Shown here in pieces: positions 1 through 8,516 of a stretch of DNA of 22,148 nt (positions are counted from its first letter, which is position 1; the number at the start of each line of letters is the position of its first letter). The position numbers were made by a program, and so were the translations under genes. This DNA is from Selaginella moellendorffii. Taxonomy: Eukaryota; Streptophyta; Lycopodiopsida; Selaginellales; Selaginellaceae. Under the pieces are notes generated by a model. That model was given only the letters and a program-made list of their open reading frames with translations. It had not been told where the DNA came from and ran no database searches. The DNA lies in contig NW_003314307.1 in the NCBI RefSeq assembly GCF_000143415.4, positions 869,366 through 891,513 of the forward strand, given 5' to 3'.

Positions 1-2
1 AT

Positions 3-422
3 GGAGCTCCTCTGGTTGTTCACCACCATCACCATGGTCACCACCATGGAGGACGCCACAACCACCACCACCACCACCACCATCGTCGCGATGGTCACGA
101 CGCAGCAGTGGCCACACCAACACCCACAGCAGTAGTTACAGTGGTTCGGAGGACGCCGTGGTCGCTGCTCCAGCTTCTTCTCTGGGTTTTGGTTGCGATC
201 TTGGTGCTGCTCGCGTGCTTTTTGCTCGTGCGATGGATGTTATCTCGAAGGAAGCAGCGCAGTAATGTGATCTTTCAGGATCCCGGGTGGCAGATCGAAG
301 TTGTGGTGGACGATCCTCCGACCGAGAAGAAACAGCTGGAAGCTCACACTCGTGGTTCGCACAGCAATGGCACTCTAGGATTCTCCTCAAAGTGTCCTGC
401 AAACACTGGCAGTGACGCGTAA
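3..422 (+). CDS. His-rich single-pass membrane protein, copy 1 (5' end cut by window edge)
   Basis: The open frame is already open at base 3 and runs to TAA at 420-422, so the N-terminal half lies outside the window. Visible in order are His/Gly clusters (HHHHHGHHHGGRH), an Asn followed by seven His codons, a short Thr/Pro/Ala/Val linker, a hydrophobic segment of about 24 residues starting WSLLQLLLW, then a basic stop-transfer patch (SRRKQR) and a polar tail containing FQDPGWQIEVVVDDPP. It matches the copies at 9107-9802 (+) and 16442-17212 (-) residue for residue apart from scattered substitutions. Like the minus-strand copy it ends in NGTLGFSSKCPANTGSDA. The protein is probably anchored in a membrane with a His-rich soluble arm. 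Metal binding by that arm is only a guess from composition. I do not recognise the family. Confidence 0.6.
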   Translation, partial: GAPLVVHHHHHGHHHGGRHNHHHHHHHRRDGHDAAVATPTPTAVVTVVRRTPWSLLQLLLWVLVAILVLLACFLLVRWMLSRRKQRSNVIFQDPGWQIEVVVDDPPTEKKQLEAHTRGSHSNGTLGFSSKCPANTGSDA

Positions 423-636
423 CTCAGCACAGTGCATGCGTTGTCACATGGAAGATTGTGTACAAACAATCTTCAAGGAGATGAAGTTGCAGAGCAAGAA
501 GACAGCAGGCTCTTGCTCACGGACAGTGAAGATCACATACAAGGGTCAACTACCAGACTTGGAAGTTATTGCACAGCTGGCTCGGAACATGGACTGGAAA
601 ATAGAGCAAGAACCTACCAAGTTTCGATTTGACTGA
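379..636 (+). CDS. Small open frame downstream of His-rich gene copy 1 (possible second exon or separate ORF)
   Basis: A frame shifted relative to the upstream gene is open from just after a TAG at 376-378 to TGA at 634-636. It contains CMRCHMEDC, a Lys-rich stretch (KEMKLQSKKT) and an ending LARNMDWKIEQEPTKFRFD. The composition looks protein-like and the same sequence follows both other His-rich gene copies. In those copies a 12-base deletion (bases after acata at about 540) creates TAA and breaks the frame, so only this copy is open. It could be a separate short gene, an alternative last exon of the His-rich gene, or a chance frame in a 3' UTR. No good splice pair of normal length joins it to the upstream frame. 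The function is unknown. Confidence 0.3.
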   Translation, partial: DSPQSVLQTLAVTRNSAQCMRCHMEDCVQTIFKEMKLQSKKTAGSCSRTVKITYKGQLPDLEVIAQLARNMDWKIEQEPTKFRFD

Positions 637-921
637 GCTATCCTCTAGAGTGACGGGGGAGCAGACGTTAGTGCACCTCCAAAGGCCGGAGAAGTTGCTT
701 GAGACGAAAGGTTTGAGAAAAGGTAACGTACTACTTTTGCTCTCTGTTCTTGCAGGCGCTCAAAGCTCAACTTTGATGAGAAGACGCAGTGCAGGGCATA
801 GCAGCCAGATAAGTTTCTCCAGAGTCAAGCCGGGAATCAAGCAAGTGCATTTGTGAAAGTATGGTCGAAGTCTACACTGCGGCTTGCAACACAGGTTGTT
901 CAACAGGATGGGACGAAGAAG
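637..921 (+). other. 3' flank of His-rich gene copy 1, with a splice-like segment; 542 bp shorter than copy 2
   Basis: This segment is shared with 10045-10332 (+) and with about 15960-16243 (-). Inside it, bases 723-755 read GTAACG....CTTGCAG, a pyrimidine-rich stretch with perfect intron borders. At 33 nt it is shorter than plant introns normally are, so it may be only a relic acceptor. Right after GGGACGAAGAA (about 920) this copy jumps to the sequence that in copy 2 begins at 10875. The roughly 542 bp PPR remnant seen in copy 2 is therefore missing here. I see no intact gene in this stretch. Confidence 0.5.
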
Positions 922-1091
922 ATGAGAGACAATACTTATCTCTTCAGTAGTATGAGTATTTTAATTGATCAATGGTTATAAACATATTTATAATTTATAA
1001 GTCAAGATTAATATTATTCCATATCAATAGTAGAAAAAACAAGAATATACTAGAAAGTGTTTAGGAAAGAATATAATAAAAAGATTAATCT
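922..1091 (+). repeat. Direct repeat, partner at 10875-11051
   Basis: From ATGAGAGACAATACTTA onward about 170 AT-rich bases, including TTTTAATTGATCAATGG and ATTCCATATCAATAGTAGAA, recur in the same orientation at 10875-11051 with few changes. This shows that His-rich gene copies 1 and 2 were duplicated in direct orientation together with their downstream flank. The segment is noncoding. Confidence 0.75.
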
Positions 1092-2955
1092 AAATGAACA
1101 ACAACTATTAGCTATTAAAATATCCTAGAATCTCCAAGCATATTTAAATATAGTCAATACTGCTACAGGTTTGCTTAAGAAAACCAATTATAGATTTATA
1201 GTGTTTAAATCTGTACAAGCCTATTCACAAATGTATTTACATTAGTATATAGAACTTTTTTCATTAGTGTATATGGGACTTAATTTTCTCCAAGATTTTA
1301 TTGTAGATTAGATTTTATATTCTTGTTTAATAAAAATATTACAACTAAAACCTCAATAAAATATTCTTTAGTGTATAAAAATATTTTTGTGAACTCCTTT
1401 ATTTAAGTTCTCTTTATTAGAAAATCCTTTTATATAGAGCATAATCCTTGATGGTAATAGTTATTTAAGAGAAATGCTATTTTAAGTTCTTTTTTGAACA
1501 ACGTATATCATGTTGGAATAAAATTTTCAACACCACAAATGCTTTACAGTTTCATGAGTAATGAAGCATGAAAAAATTGTGGAGGCATTAGAATTATATG
1601 TAATGGTTCAAAAAATAAAATTTTAATTATCTGAAAGTGGAGTGGCCTTCTCTATCAAGAGTAGAGTTACATGAACATATAAGCATATGCATTTGAGGTG
1701 AATACCATGATAAGCACAATTGATTGTGCTAGAGTTTAAAAAGTACAAACACTTTAGAAAATTAAACAAGTAATACAAGTTTATACATTTTAGTGGGTTG
1801 AAGGTAATGTTTATAGAGAATACAAGTTTAGAATTATAGACTCAGCTAACATGGTGGTTTAGCTGTTTTCTACATTTAAAGGCTTTAATTATTTCTCAGA
1901 TAAAGAACTACCAGCATTGATTTCTTTATTAATTCTCTTTTTTTATTAAATGAGTTTTAAAATACTTGCTACCCACTATTGAAAACAATTTGCTCTAAAT
2001 GCATATTTTAATATAAAACTTTCTTGGTCACCTCTATCTTACAATAGACCTTTATGCACTCTTATATAAAAGGCTAAATTATAATAAAATACATATACTT
2101 TTAAAGATTTGTTGGAATGTTTATTTACTATAACATTGACACAACCTCTTAGTCACAACCTCACAAAGTGATGGGATCAACTTTAAATGCTATTGGAATT
2201 TAATTTACAATGAAACCAATTAAGAACCTTAAAACTCTCAAACGAAAACAATAAGCCCAAGCAATTGAGAAATTTGTACCATCCCAAACATGAGTATGTA
2301 ACTATAGAACATAGAGGACCAATACTTTTGAGCAATTAAAAGCTTAGCTACTTTTAAGTCAAAGAATAAAATATTCATAAGATTTAGTGAGCTATATGTC
2401 AACCTAGAGCAAGTTCTACAGTCAAATATTTTGTTTGGATTGGAGGAATATTATGTGGTAAGCAAATTATTATATGAACTTTACGCATTCTAGCTGATTG
2501 TTTTTGTAGATGAAAACAATATGGCAATCCTCCAGAACAATGTGATCAATTCATATGGCTATGCCCTACGAAAGTTCTGCACACATGGTCAATTATTCAA
2601 AAACCAAAAGATATACCATATATTTGGTTATTTGGGTGAAATTGATGAATTTGGAGCTTTATGCTTTTGTTGAAACAAGCTTTAAATTTGAAATGAACAC
2701 TTTACAACTATAATAACAATCTCACTTTTCTCAAGAAATTAATGTTCCTTAACATTAAAAATGTATGGTCAGAGGAATCAAAGACATTGGAAAAGAACTA
2801 GTTATTAGTATTGTAATTTAATTTGATATATTTATTAAAAAAAATTAATATAAAATTTAGGATTTTATAGTAATAATTATATATTTAGTAATACTAAATA
2901 TAGTGAATTTATTATTTAAATTAGGTCAGAAATAAAAACCTCTAAAATTTTAGAT
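1092..2955. repeat. AT-rich spacer containing the outer inverted-repeat arm (about 1300-2760)
   Basis: No gene is visible. Bases 1093-1133 match 13544-13584 exactly but inverted (41 bp). From about 1300 to 2760, blocks match in reverse complement, and in mirrored order, the blocks at 20430-21900. Examples are the ATATGGCAATCCTCC block near 2520, TTTTCTCAAGAAA near 2730, the AAATTAATTC-type block near 1930 and AAGTTCTTTTTTGAACA near 1483. The pairing is interrupted by many indels and is clearly older than the inner inverted repeat. Near 1340-1440 lies one copy of a module with the core ATTCTTTAGTGTA that recurs at 7610 (+) and inverted near 19050, 20025 and 21835. Bases 2760-2955 are AT-rich with nothing recognisable. 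Confidence 0.6.
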
Positions 2956-3130
2956 TGTGAGTGTATGGAATATAGAAAGAGAATACAAAAAATATGCATT
3001 AGCCCAAAAAACCTGTTTATATATAGGAACAAGTGGTCTGGATTGAAACTAATCCGATGGCTACTAAAATCCCACTACACTAATATTAATATACAGCATC
3101 ATAGCCGTACACTTGGACTTAGACCTCACA
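2956..3130 (-). repeat. 3' LTR of the gypsy element (minus-strand sense)
   Basis: It begins TGTGAGTG and ends GACCTCACA, the TG..CA ends of an LTR. It aligns along its whole length with 7374-7549, including the block AAGTGGTCTGGATTGAAACT. Compared with its partner it carries a 6-bp insertion (CTTAGA) near the end at 3118-3125, small deletions and many substitutions. Confidence 0.9.
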
Positions 3131-3146
3131 TCATCCCTCCTCTCGG
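3131..3146 (-). other. Polypurine tract of the gypsy element
   Basis: Read on the minus strand, GAGAGGAGGGATGA lies directly before the LTR start TGTGAG. This is the expected position and composition for the plus-strand primer of reverse transcription. Confidence 0.65.
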
Positions 3147-3249
3147 AATAATGGAAGACCATTAGGGTTCTTTTGTAGATGGGCTGGGATCTAAAGGAAT
3201 GTCAAGAGGAGGCATTGGCAGATCTGTAGGTGGTATTAATTGTTTCTGA

Positions 3250-4600
3250 TCTTTTTATATGAAGCGTTTTAACCGTTGCATATACACAATTTTTGGAAGA
3301 TTTGCCTATTGGATGTCATGCCAAACCTCATAAACTTGTGGTCCAACTTGCCGCAACACTCAATATGGTCTTTTCCACTGAGCAAGGACCCCTTTAGATA
3401 AACCACATATTGTAAGATGGGGAAAATGGACTAACACTATGTCATTCACTTTGTACTCCGCATGCGGATGATGATAGGACTTATAGCATTATTGTTATCC
3501 CACTTGTATACGGCCTAAGTGTTTGGCAGACTTTACTCGAACAAGTGGAAGAATGCTCGTCAAATACTAATCCCACAACCTAGCATTAGTAGCTCGTGAC
3601 AATTGCAAAGGTAAACCCAACTCTGTTGGTAACATTAGATCATGACCACATAAAAGTTTATATGATGAAGTAACAATAGAACTCTACACCCCTGTGACAT
3701 ATGCATACCAAAGAAAAGGTAAATAACCATCCCAATTCGAATGTTGAAAGTTCACGTACTTTGCAATCATCCCTTTAAACATCCAAACGAGCCGTTCCAC
3801 CAAACCGTCTAATTATGGATAATAAGCATTCGTGAAAGTGTGGCGTATCCCAAACTAAGATGTTAAAACATGAAATGCCTCAGATATAAATACGGGACCA
3901 TTATCCGAAAGAATCTGCTCTGGACAAGAATGCTAAAACACCACTCAATTGAGGAGGAAATATTCAATAGCAGTTGCAAAGGCGCTAGCAAGAGCACCAA
4001 CTTCCACCTAATGAGTCAAGTAGTCAAAAGCAATAATAACATACTCATTATCAATAATTGATTGTAGAAAAGATCTTATAAAATCAAACGCCACCAACTT
4101 AAACAAACGAGAAACTGCAATTGACTCCAATTGTCTTTCCAAGGCACGAGGGAGAGTATTATGGGCTTGGCACCAAATGTAGCTACACACATACCAGATA
4201 ATGTTATGTTGCATCTTCGGCTAATAGAAAGACTTGTGCAACTTTTCAATCACACAACGATATCCCATATGCTTGTCTAAAACAGGAGAATCATGGTAGG
4301 CATGGGGAAACTATAAAATAAAGACAGAAGGCACCACCAGCCGTAAAGGATTATTAGGATTTGTCCCCACAAAATAAAGAAGGCCATCTTCAAGGCAACA
4401 TTGAGAATGTAAATGCCAGAATGGCAAGTTATCAACAAGTGATGCAAGATTCTCAAACCCATGTTAAAGCATTTGAATCCACAGCTCAATCTTTTGAGCC
4501 TTACGAACCTCATCAAGAGAAGGTAAATCTTGTTCTACACCTTGTGGATATTGAATGTCAAGTACAGCAACTGCTGACGGCACAAAATCCTCGTCTATAA
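3250..4600 (-). pseudogene. pol: Integrase domain of gypsy pol (degenerate)
   Basis: On the minus strand, from about 4600 a linker (..DGLLYFVGTNP) leads to HDSPVLDKHMGY, the degenerate HHCC finger and WCQ. The DDE core follows: D in AFDFI (codon near 4085), D in ILSDNGP (codon 3905-3903) and E in GLVERL (codon 3797-3795). The second D and the E are exactly 35 residues apart, the D-D-35-E spacing of Ty3/gypsy integrases. A conserved WDGYLPF and a C-terminal LPKIVYMQRLKRF follow. At least eight in-frame stops, mostly TAG where the family has Gln or Trp, make it non-functional. The long plus-strand frame at 4361-4600 is only the reverse of this linker. Confidence 0.88.
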
Positions 4601-4670
4601 AATTCACAAATGTTGGAATAACAGGCTTGTTAGAAACATGAGAAGAAAGAGAAGAAGGAAGAAGAGCTCA

Positions 4671-5120
4671 AGAAAGGGCATCAGCATTAGCCATAGAATT
4701 CCCTAAGTGATGAACAACATCAAAATCAAATATCTGAAGCTTCAAAGCCCACCAAGCAGTATGATCAACCAGGTTCTTCCGCTTCAATAATGAAGTAACG
4801 GCAGCATGATCACCTTCAAGTAACATCCGAGAACTACATAAATATGCATGAAGTTTCTTGAAACCCTACACTGCTGCTAAACACTCTTTCTCTATCATGG
4901 AGTAGTTCATCTTTGTTAGTTGTAATGTACGGCTTATATATACAATGGGATGGCACTGACCAAGCACACTTAAGTTCTTTTGTATCAACACACTTCTAAG
5001 ACCAATATCAAAAACATCCATGCGCAAAATAAAAGGTCAAGTGTAGTCAGGATATGCCAAAACTAGAGGAGTTGTCAATATCTCTTTGAAATCCACATAC
5101 GCTTGCTCACAATCCGAAGA
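4671..5120 (-). pseudogene. pol: RNase H domain of gypsy pol (degenerate)
   Basis: Read on the minus strand this shows DFKEILTTPLVLAYPDY, then ILRMDVFDIGLRSVL, then HPIVYISRTL, MNYSMIEKECLAAV, GDHAAVTSLLKRKN and NSMANADALS. These are the consecutive landmarks of the RNase H domain that follows reverse transcriptase in gypsy elements. The usual TDAS motif is altered (MDVF), and the Trp of the family's VWAFKK is a stop here. It lies directly after the reverse transcriptase and before the integrase linker, on one ancestral pol frame. Confidence 0.88.
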
Positions 5121-5159
5121 CTAGATGAAAGATGACATTGATGACTTCAACAACACTCG

Positions 5160-5690
5160 CAATGGTGTAGTGCGATAAAAAAAATGATCCACAAAATGAC
5201 CGAGATACTACACCTTGCCCAGGAAGCGCTGCATCATTCACACACTTTGGAGTAGGGAACTTTAGGATAGCCACAAGTTTTTCATGATCAACTTGCAAAC
5301 CCTCACGAGAAATATGGTACCCAAGATAAGTCGTGTCTTTGGACCCAAACACACATTTCGACTGCTTCAGCTTTAAACCAACATCCCATAGTTGATCCAA
5401 CACTTTACAAACATCATAAATGTGCTCCTCCCACGTCCCCTCCGAGTGGATCAAGACATCATCAATGAAGTCAGTAATTATCTCCAACATATCGCAAAGA
5501 ACCTGATCATCCATCATCCACTAAAAAGTTGCAAGAGCATTGTTCAAACCAAACGGCATCACCAAGAACTCGTACAAATCAAATAGTGTACAAAAAGTAG
5601 TTTTAGGAATATTTTCTTCGGCCATTAGTACTTGCTAATAACTAAAAGTATGATCTAGCTTGGTGAACCAATAACTTCGCCCCAGACAAT
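5160..5690 (-). pseudogene. pol: Reverse transcriptase domain of gypsy pol (degenerate)
   Basis: Minus-strand reading gives [22 protein letters not shown], the hallmark [17 protein letters not shown], the catalytic FIDDVLIHS (codons 5469-5458 encode FIDD, the F/YxDD box), then LKLKQSKCVFG and TYLGYHISREGL. The order and spacing are those of Ty3/gypsy reverse transcriptases. The longest uninterrupted part runs 5517-5107. Upstream stops include TAG in place of Gln in the ATFQ motif and a stop within the SYxQ motif. This would copy element RNA into DNA if intact. It is dead here. Confidence 0.93.
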
Positions 5691-6100
5691 CCAAAAGATC
5701 AGCCATGGGGGGGACAAAAGAAATGGAAACAAAGGTAGAAGTAGAGGGACAAAGAGTACAGAAGTGAGAGGAATTGATAAAATATAAAGAAATATGAGAT
5801 AAGGGGAAAAAGCCTCAAAGTCACACTTGGCATGATTGCGTTGCAATCAATCTATACCAAGGATGAAGTCAAAAGCTTGATTTGGCACCACCTGCAATGA
5901 TTGCAACCCATGCTTGAGATCACCCACATGCATAACTAGGTCCACCTCATCCCGTGCACATGCATATGTATGGCCGTTGCTATAAACAATGAAAATTGGC
6001 TCCACTACATGACGCAAGTGTAAATGGTAACATGTGGCAATAGGTCAAGCAATAGAAGATAAACTTGAACCTATATCAACCAACATAGAGAGAATAATAG
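5655..6100 (-). pseudogene. Aspartic protease region of gypsy polyprotein (degenerate)
   Basis: On the minus strand LVDIGSSLSSI (about 6084-6050) stands where gypsy proteases have LVDTGAS/THSFI. The catalytic triplet D-T-G therefore reads D-I-G. Downstream come RHVVEPIFIV, HVGDLKHGLQSL and FDFILGID followed by a stop then LQRNHAKCDF (5875-5815), the conserved ILGMDWL..HA.IDF closing motif with TGG changed to TGA. The T-to-I change and the stops would inactivate it. The frame 5846-5655 runs beyond the domain into low-complexity Leu/Phe/Pro sequence leading to the reverse transcriptase. Confidence 0.8.
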
Positions 6101-6229
6101 GAGATTGCTTGTTATAAAAATAAGTTTGGAAAGTAAACACTGGATGAATTGGTGCTGAATGAACCTTTTGATGATACTTCCGAAAGAAATATGAAAGGGT
6201 CACTAACTTATTCATGTAAGGTCCCTCTA

Positions 6230-7153
6230 TTACTTGTGTAACTCCTTGTTTCCCAAATGCATCTCAGTGTCCAAACCTTCTATTACAGCAGCACCAATAA
6301 GATGTTGTTGATGCCAAGGTGTCCACTCAGGAAATGGTGGCCACCAATTTGGAAAACACCGACAACGCTGATAAGTGTGACCAACTTCATCACACGCCCA
6401 ACAACAAATACTACGGCCTCGCCCTTGTCCTTGGATTTGAACAGTAGCAGCATCAACTTCCATTGGAACAAGACCATCACCCATAGAAAGTGAAGCTGAA
6501 GGATGTGACGCGAGAAGTGGAAGAGGCGACGTTTTATAATGTTGTGCCAAGCGAAGAGCATTATCAAGGGTGGCGGGAGCAAGTGTATGCATAAGTCTGA
6601 CAAAATCTTGATGAAGTGCTGGCTACAATATTCCTAGCTTGATCCGCTTCAACATATTTGGCTCCGCACGAAGTAAGAGGCTTCGGAAACGAATGTTAAA
6701 TTGCATCACCAACTTAGATGGCCCTTGACAAAGACGATGCAATTGTTGGAAAGCATCATCACAATTGTCAGCATGTTCGAATGTGTGTTTAAAGACGTTC
6801 AAGAGAATATTCCAATCCCCACAAGTGGCTGCGTTTAAACCATTATGCCACTACAATGCCATCCCTTAGAGACATGTGGAAAACTCATGCAAACATCAAG
6901 CATCATCCCAAGAATGATATATGGCAATCACCGTGAAGTGATCGAACCAATGGTACACATCATCCCCAAGATTCCCGCAAAAAAACTCCGGCTGAATACA
7001 AGGATCAGCACTAAAAACAAAAGGAGTTGTACTACATGCCATGAATGCCGCCATCAACTGAGTTTGGTTGTTCAATTGCAATCGCATAACATCAAACAAT
7101 TGTACCAACTACTATTCCAGAGTTAAAAGAGGAGGAGATTGCTAATCTACCAT
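6230..7153 (-). pseudogene. gag: gag region with capsid and zinc-knuckle parts (degenerate)
   Basis: A start-like ATG on the minus strand lies at 7153-7151. The stretch 7108-6896 carries FCGNLGDDVYHWFDHFTVIA..SWDDA, the F-x-G-x(n)-W-x(2)-F retrotransposon gag signature. The middle (6870-6600) reads on through several stops with CQGPSKLVMQFNIRFRSLLL. The part 6592-6230 is open for 120 codons and contains a perfect CCHC knuckle, C-W-A-C-x4-H-x4-C (6403-6362), which binds element RNA. The order capsid then knuckle then protease is standard. Frameshifts and stops abolish a full gag. A 152-bp piece of the same gag occurs separately at 20103-20254. Confidence 0.88.
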
Positions 7154-7361
7154 GAAAATGAACGAAAAGGAAAAAGCAAAAAAAGAGAGATGAAAAAAGG
7201 CTAGAAAGAAAGGAAGATCTAGACAATGCAAAAAGCTAGATCTTGAAAGGAAAGAATAAAAGAAAGGAAATGAAAAAGTTAGATCTAGATGATGCAAAAG
7301 TTATATCTAAACCAAAAATCCCAAATTTAAACACTCCTCAAGGACAATCAAAGATGCCCCT

Positions 7362-7372
7362 CATCTCCACCA
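7362..7372 (-). other. Primer-binding site complementary to tRNA-Ala 3' end
   Basis: The plus strand here reads CATCTCCACCA, exactly the last eight bases of the tRNA-Ala genes in this window (CATCTCCA) plus the added CCA. On the element strand it follows the LTR after one T. The three bases CCC two positions further on also match the tRNA T-stem. The element was therefore most likely primed by tRNA-Ala rather than by initiator tRNA-Met. Confidence 0.75.
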
Positions 7373-7373
7373 A

Positions 7374-7549
7374 TGTGAGTGCATTAAATATAAAAAGGGA
7401 ATACAGAAAATGTGCATATTAATTAACCCAAAAACCCTAGTTTATATACAAGAGCAAGTGGTCTGGATTGAAACTAATCTAACAGCTACCAAAATCCCAC
7501 TATGCTAATATTAATATACGGCATTGTAGCCGTACACTTGGACCTCACA
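7374..7549 (-). repeat. 5' LTR of the gypsy element (minus-strand sense)
   Basis: This is 176 bp with TGTGAGTG..GACCTCACA ends, aligning with 2956-3130. On the minus strand it is the upstream LTR, so it would hold the element promoter and is followed by the primer-binding site. The following AGATC resembles the TAGAT that precedes the other LTR. Confidence 0.9.
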
Positions 7550-7943
7550 AGATCTAGATATTATTTAAATTACTATTTTGTTTAAAATACATGTTTGACA
7601 CTAAAACATTAATAAAATATTCTTTAGTGTACCAAAATATTTTTAAAATATTCTTAATGACTCCTTTTGTTGACTTGGCTCTGTTTATTACCAGATCCAC
7701 TTGAAAGTACATTAAGTTGTACATTCTTGAGGTCAATAGGAAGGCATTGATTTCCTTGTTACAACTTACAAGTTCTAAAGGCATTAGTTTGGTTTTTAAA
7801 CAAGATCCAGGTAGGCAACATGCTTAGAATACAAGAAATGGAGAGAGGCCACCTTGAAACAAAATCCATCACCTAGTAAGCTTTTAATAATTAGTTTTTT
7901 TGAATTGATCAAGTATGCCCAATATCTCTATTTGTTTGTTCAG

Positions 7944-7995
7944 AGGCTATGAGAGACCAAAAGCAAATGCATTTAAACTTTGAAAGAATGTAAAG
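7944..7995 (+). other. Possible small internal exon (weak)
   Basis: Between TTTGTTTGTTCAG and GTAACG lies a 52-bp block that would read EAMRDQKQMHLNFERM before a TAA in its last codon. It is preserved inverted at about 18671-18722 with the same acceptor-like border and a GTGATG donor, and partly in the third copy near 19810-19880. The frame stops just before the donor and its phase does not join cleanly to the candidate exon at 8286, so this may be a decayed exon or chance. Confidence 0.2.
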
Positions 7996-8285
7996 GTAAC
8001 GTTTCCAATTTTGAAATTTTGTAAGAAAAAAAAGTTACTCATTTTAAAAGACTTTTAGCTATACAATTATGTAGCTAAATATGTTTACTAGCAAACTAAA
8101 ATACCAAATAATATTAGTGTTTATACAATTTGATTGCTACTGAAGATCATATAATTGATTTACATTCTGTTGGTTTTACCAATTTCTTTACTCATCCTCT
8201 TGAATAACACTCTCTTTTCGTCCTCCCTTGTGAATACTATTACTATTATATAAGCATTAGTAACATTCTTCATGGTTGCCTGCAG

Positions 8286-8423
8286 ATGCAGATGCTTGCC
8301 TATAGAAACTTGCTGGAGATGGTGGTCTTTCCAAAGCTCATCACTCAAAAGGCTCTTGAAATGCAACAAAAGATGCCAGAATCTCCAAGGATGAGTAATA
8401 GAATGGTGAAGAGAAAAGATTAG
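8286..8423 (+). CDS. Candidate terminal exon of an unrecognised gene, left-arm copy
   Basis: An acceptor-like GGTTGCCTGCAG is followed by 138 bases in one open frame: MQMLAYRNLLEMVVF, then PKLITQKALEMQQKMPES, a basic end RMVKRKD and TAG at 8421-8423. The inverted copy at 18385-18248 has exactly the same length and frame, with only two substitutions (M to I and N to I near the end) and an intact CCTACAG acceptor. The composition is protein-like (amphipathic, Met/Gln/Leu-rich). The upstream exons are not convincingly present, so either the gene is split by the duplication or this is an exon relic. A tRNA gene starts 21 bases after the stop. I do not recognise the family. Confidence 0.35.
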   Translation: MQMLAYRNLLEMVVFPKLITQKALEMQQKMPESPRMSNRMVKRKD

Positions 8424-8443
8424 CATTTTTGTTTCTTTGCTAA

Positions 8444-8516
8444 GGGGATGTAGCTCAGATGGTAGAGCGCTCGCTTAGCATGTGAGAGGCACCGGGATCG
8501 ATACCCAGCATCTCCA
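8444..8516 (+). tRNA. tRNA-Ala (anticodon AGC), left-arm copy
   Basis: The 73-nt gene folds fully. Acceptor GGGGATG pairs with CATCTCC and includes the G3:U70 pair that marks tRNA-Ala. The D-arm is GCTC/GAGC. The anticodon arm is CTCGC-TTAGCAT-GTGAG with AGC at 8477-8479. The variable loop is AGGCA and the T-arm is CCGGG-ATCGATA-CCCAG. The A box (TAGCTCAGATGG) and B box (GGATCGATACC) are intact. Flaws are a C:A mismatch in the T-stem and a G:U in the anticodon stem. A run of four T occurs only about 30 bases downstream. It may be functional or a mildly decayed copy. Confidence 0.85.

Larger units (their letters stand above)
2956..7549 (-). mobile_element. Ty3/gypsy-type LTR retrotransposon, complete in structure, coding-dead
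   Basis: This is a 4.6 kb element read on the minus strand. It has two diverged LTRs of 175-176 bp, each starting TGTGAG and ending CTCACA. A primer-binding site lies one base inside the LTR at 7374, and a purine-rich tract lies inside the LTR at 2956. Between them is gag, protease, reverse transcriptase, RNase H, integrase in the Ty3/gypsy order. Flanks read ..TAGAT before 2956 and AGATC.. after 7549, so a shared AGAT is the best visible target duplication (4 bp, or 5 bp with one change). All domains carry several stop codons and frameshifts, and the LTRs differ at more than 20 places, so the insertion is old. I see no envelope-like gene and no clear chromodomain. It interrupts the left side of a large inverted duplication. 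Confidence 0.92.

Noticed and set aside
723-755. Intron with perfect GTAACG..CTTGCAG ends
   Set aside because: Only 33 nt, below normal plant intron size. Kept as a note, not as a feature of its own.
4361-4600. 79-codon plus-strand frame within the retroelement
   Set aside because: The minus strand here is the integrase N-terminal linker with recognisable family residues, so the plus frame is its shadow.
8444-8516. tRNA-derived SINE
   Set aside because: The tRNA is full length with cloverleaf and G3:U70, and no SINE body or poly(A)/target duplication follows. The repeated unit is a larger segmental copy.
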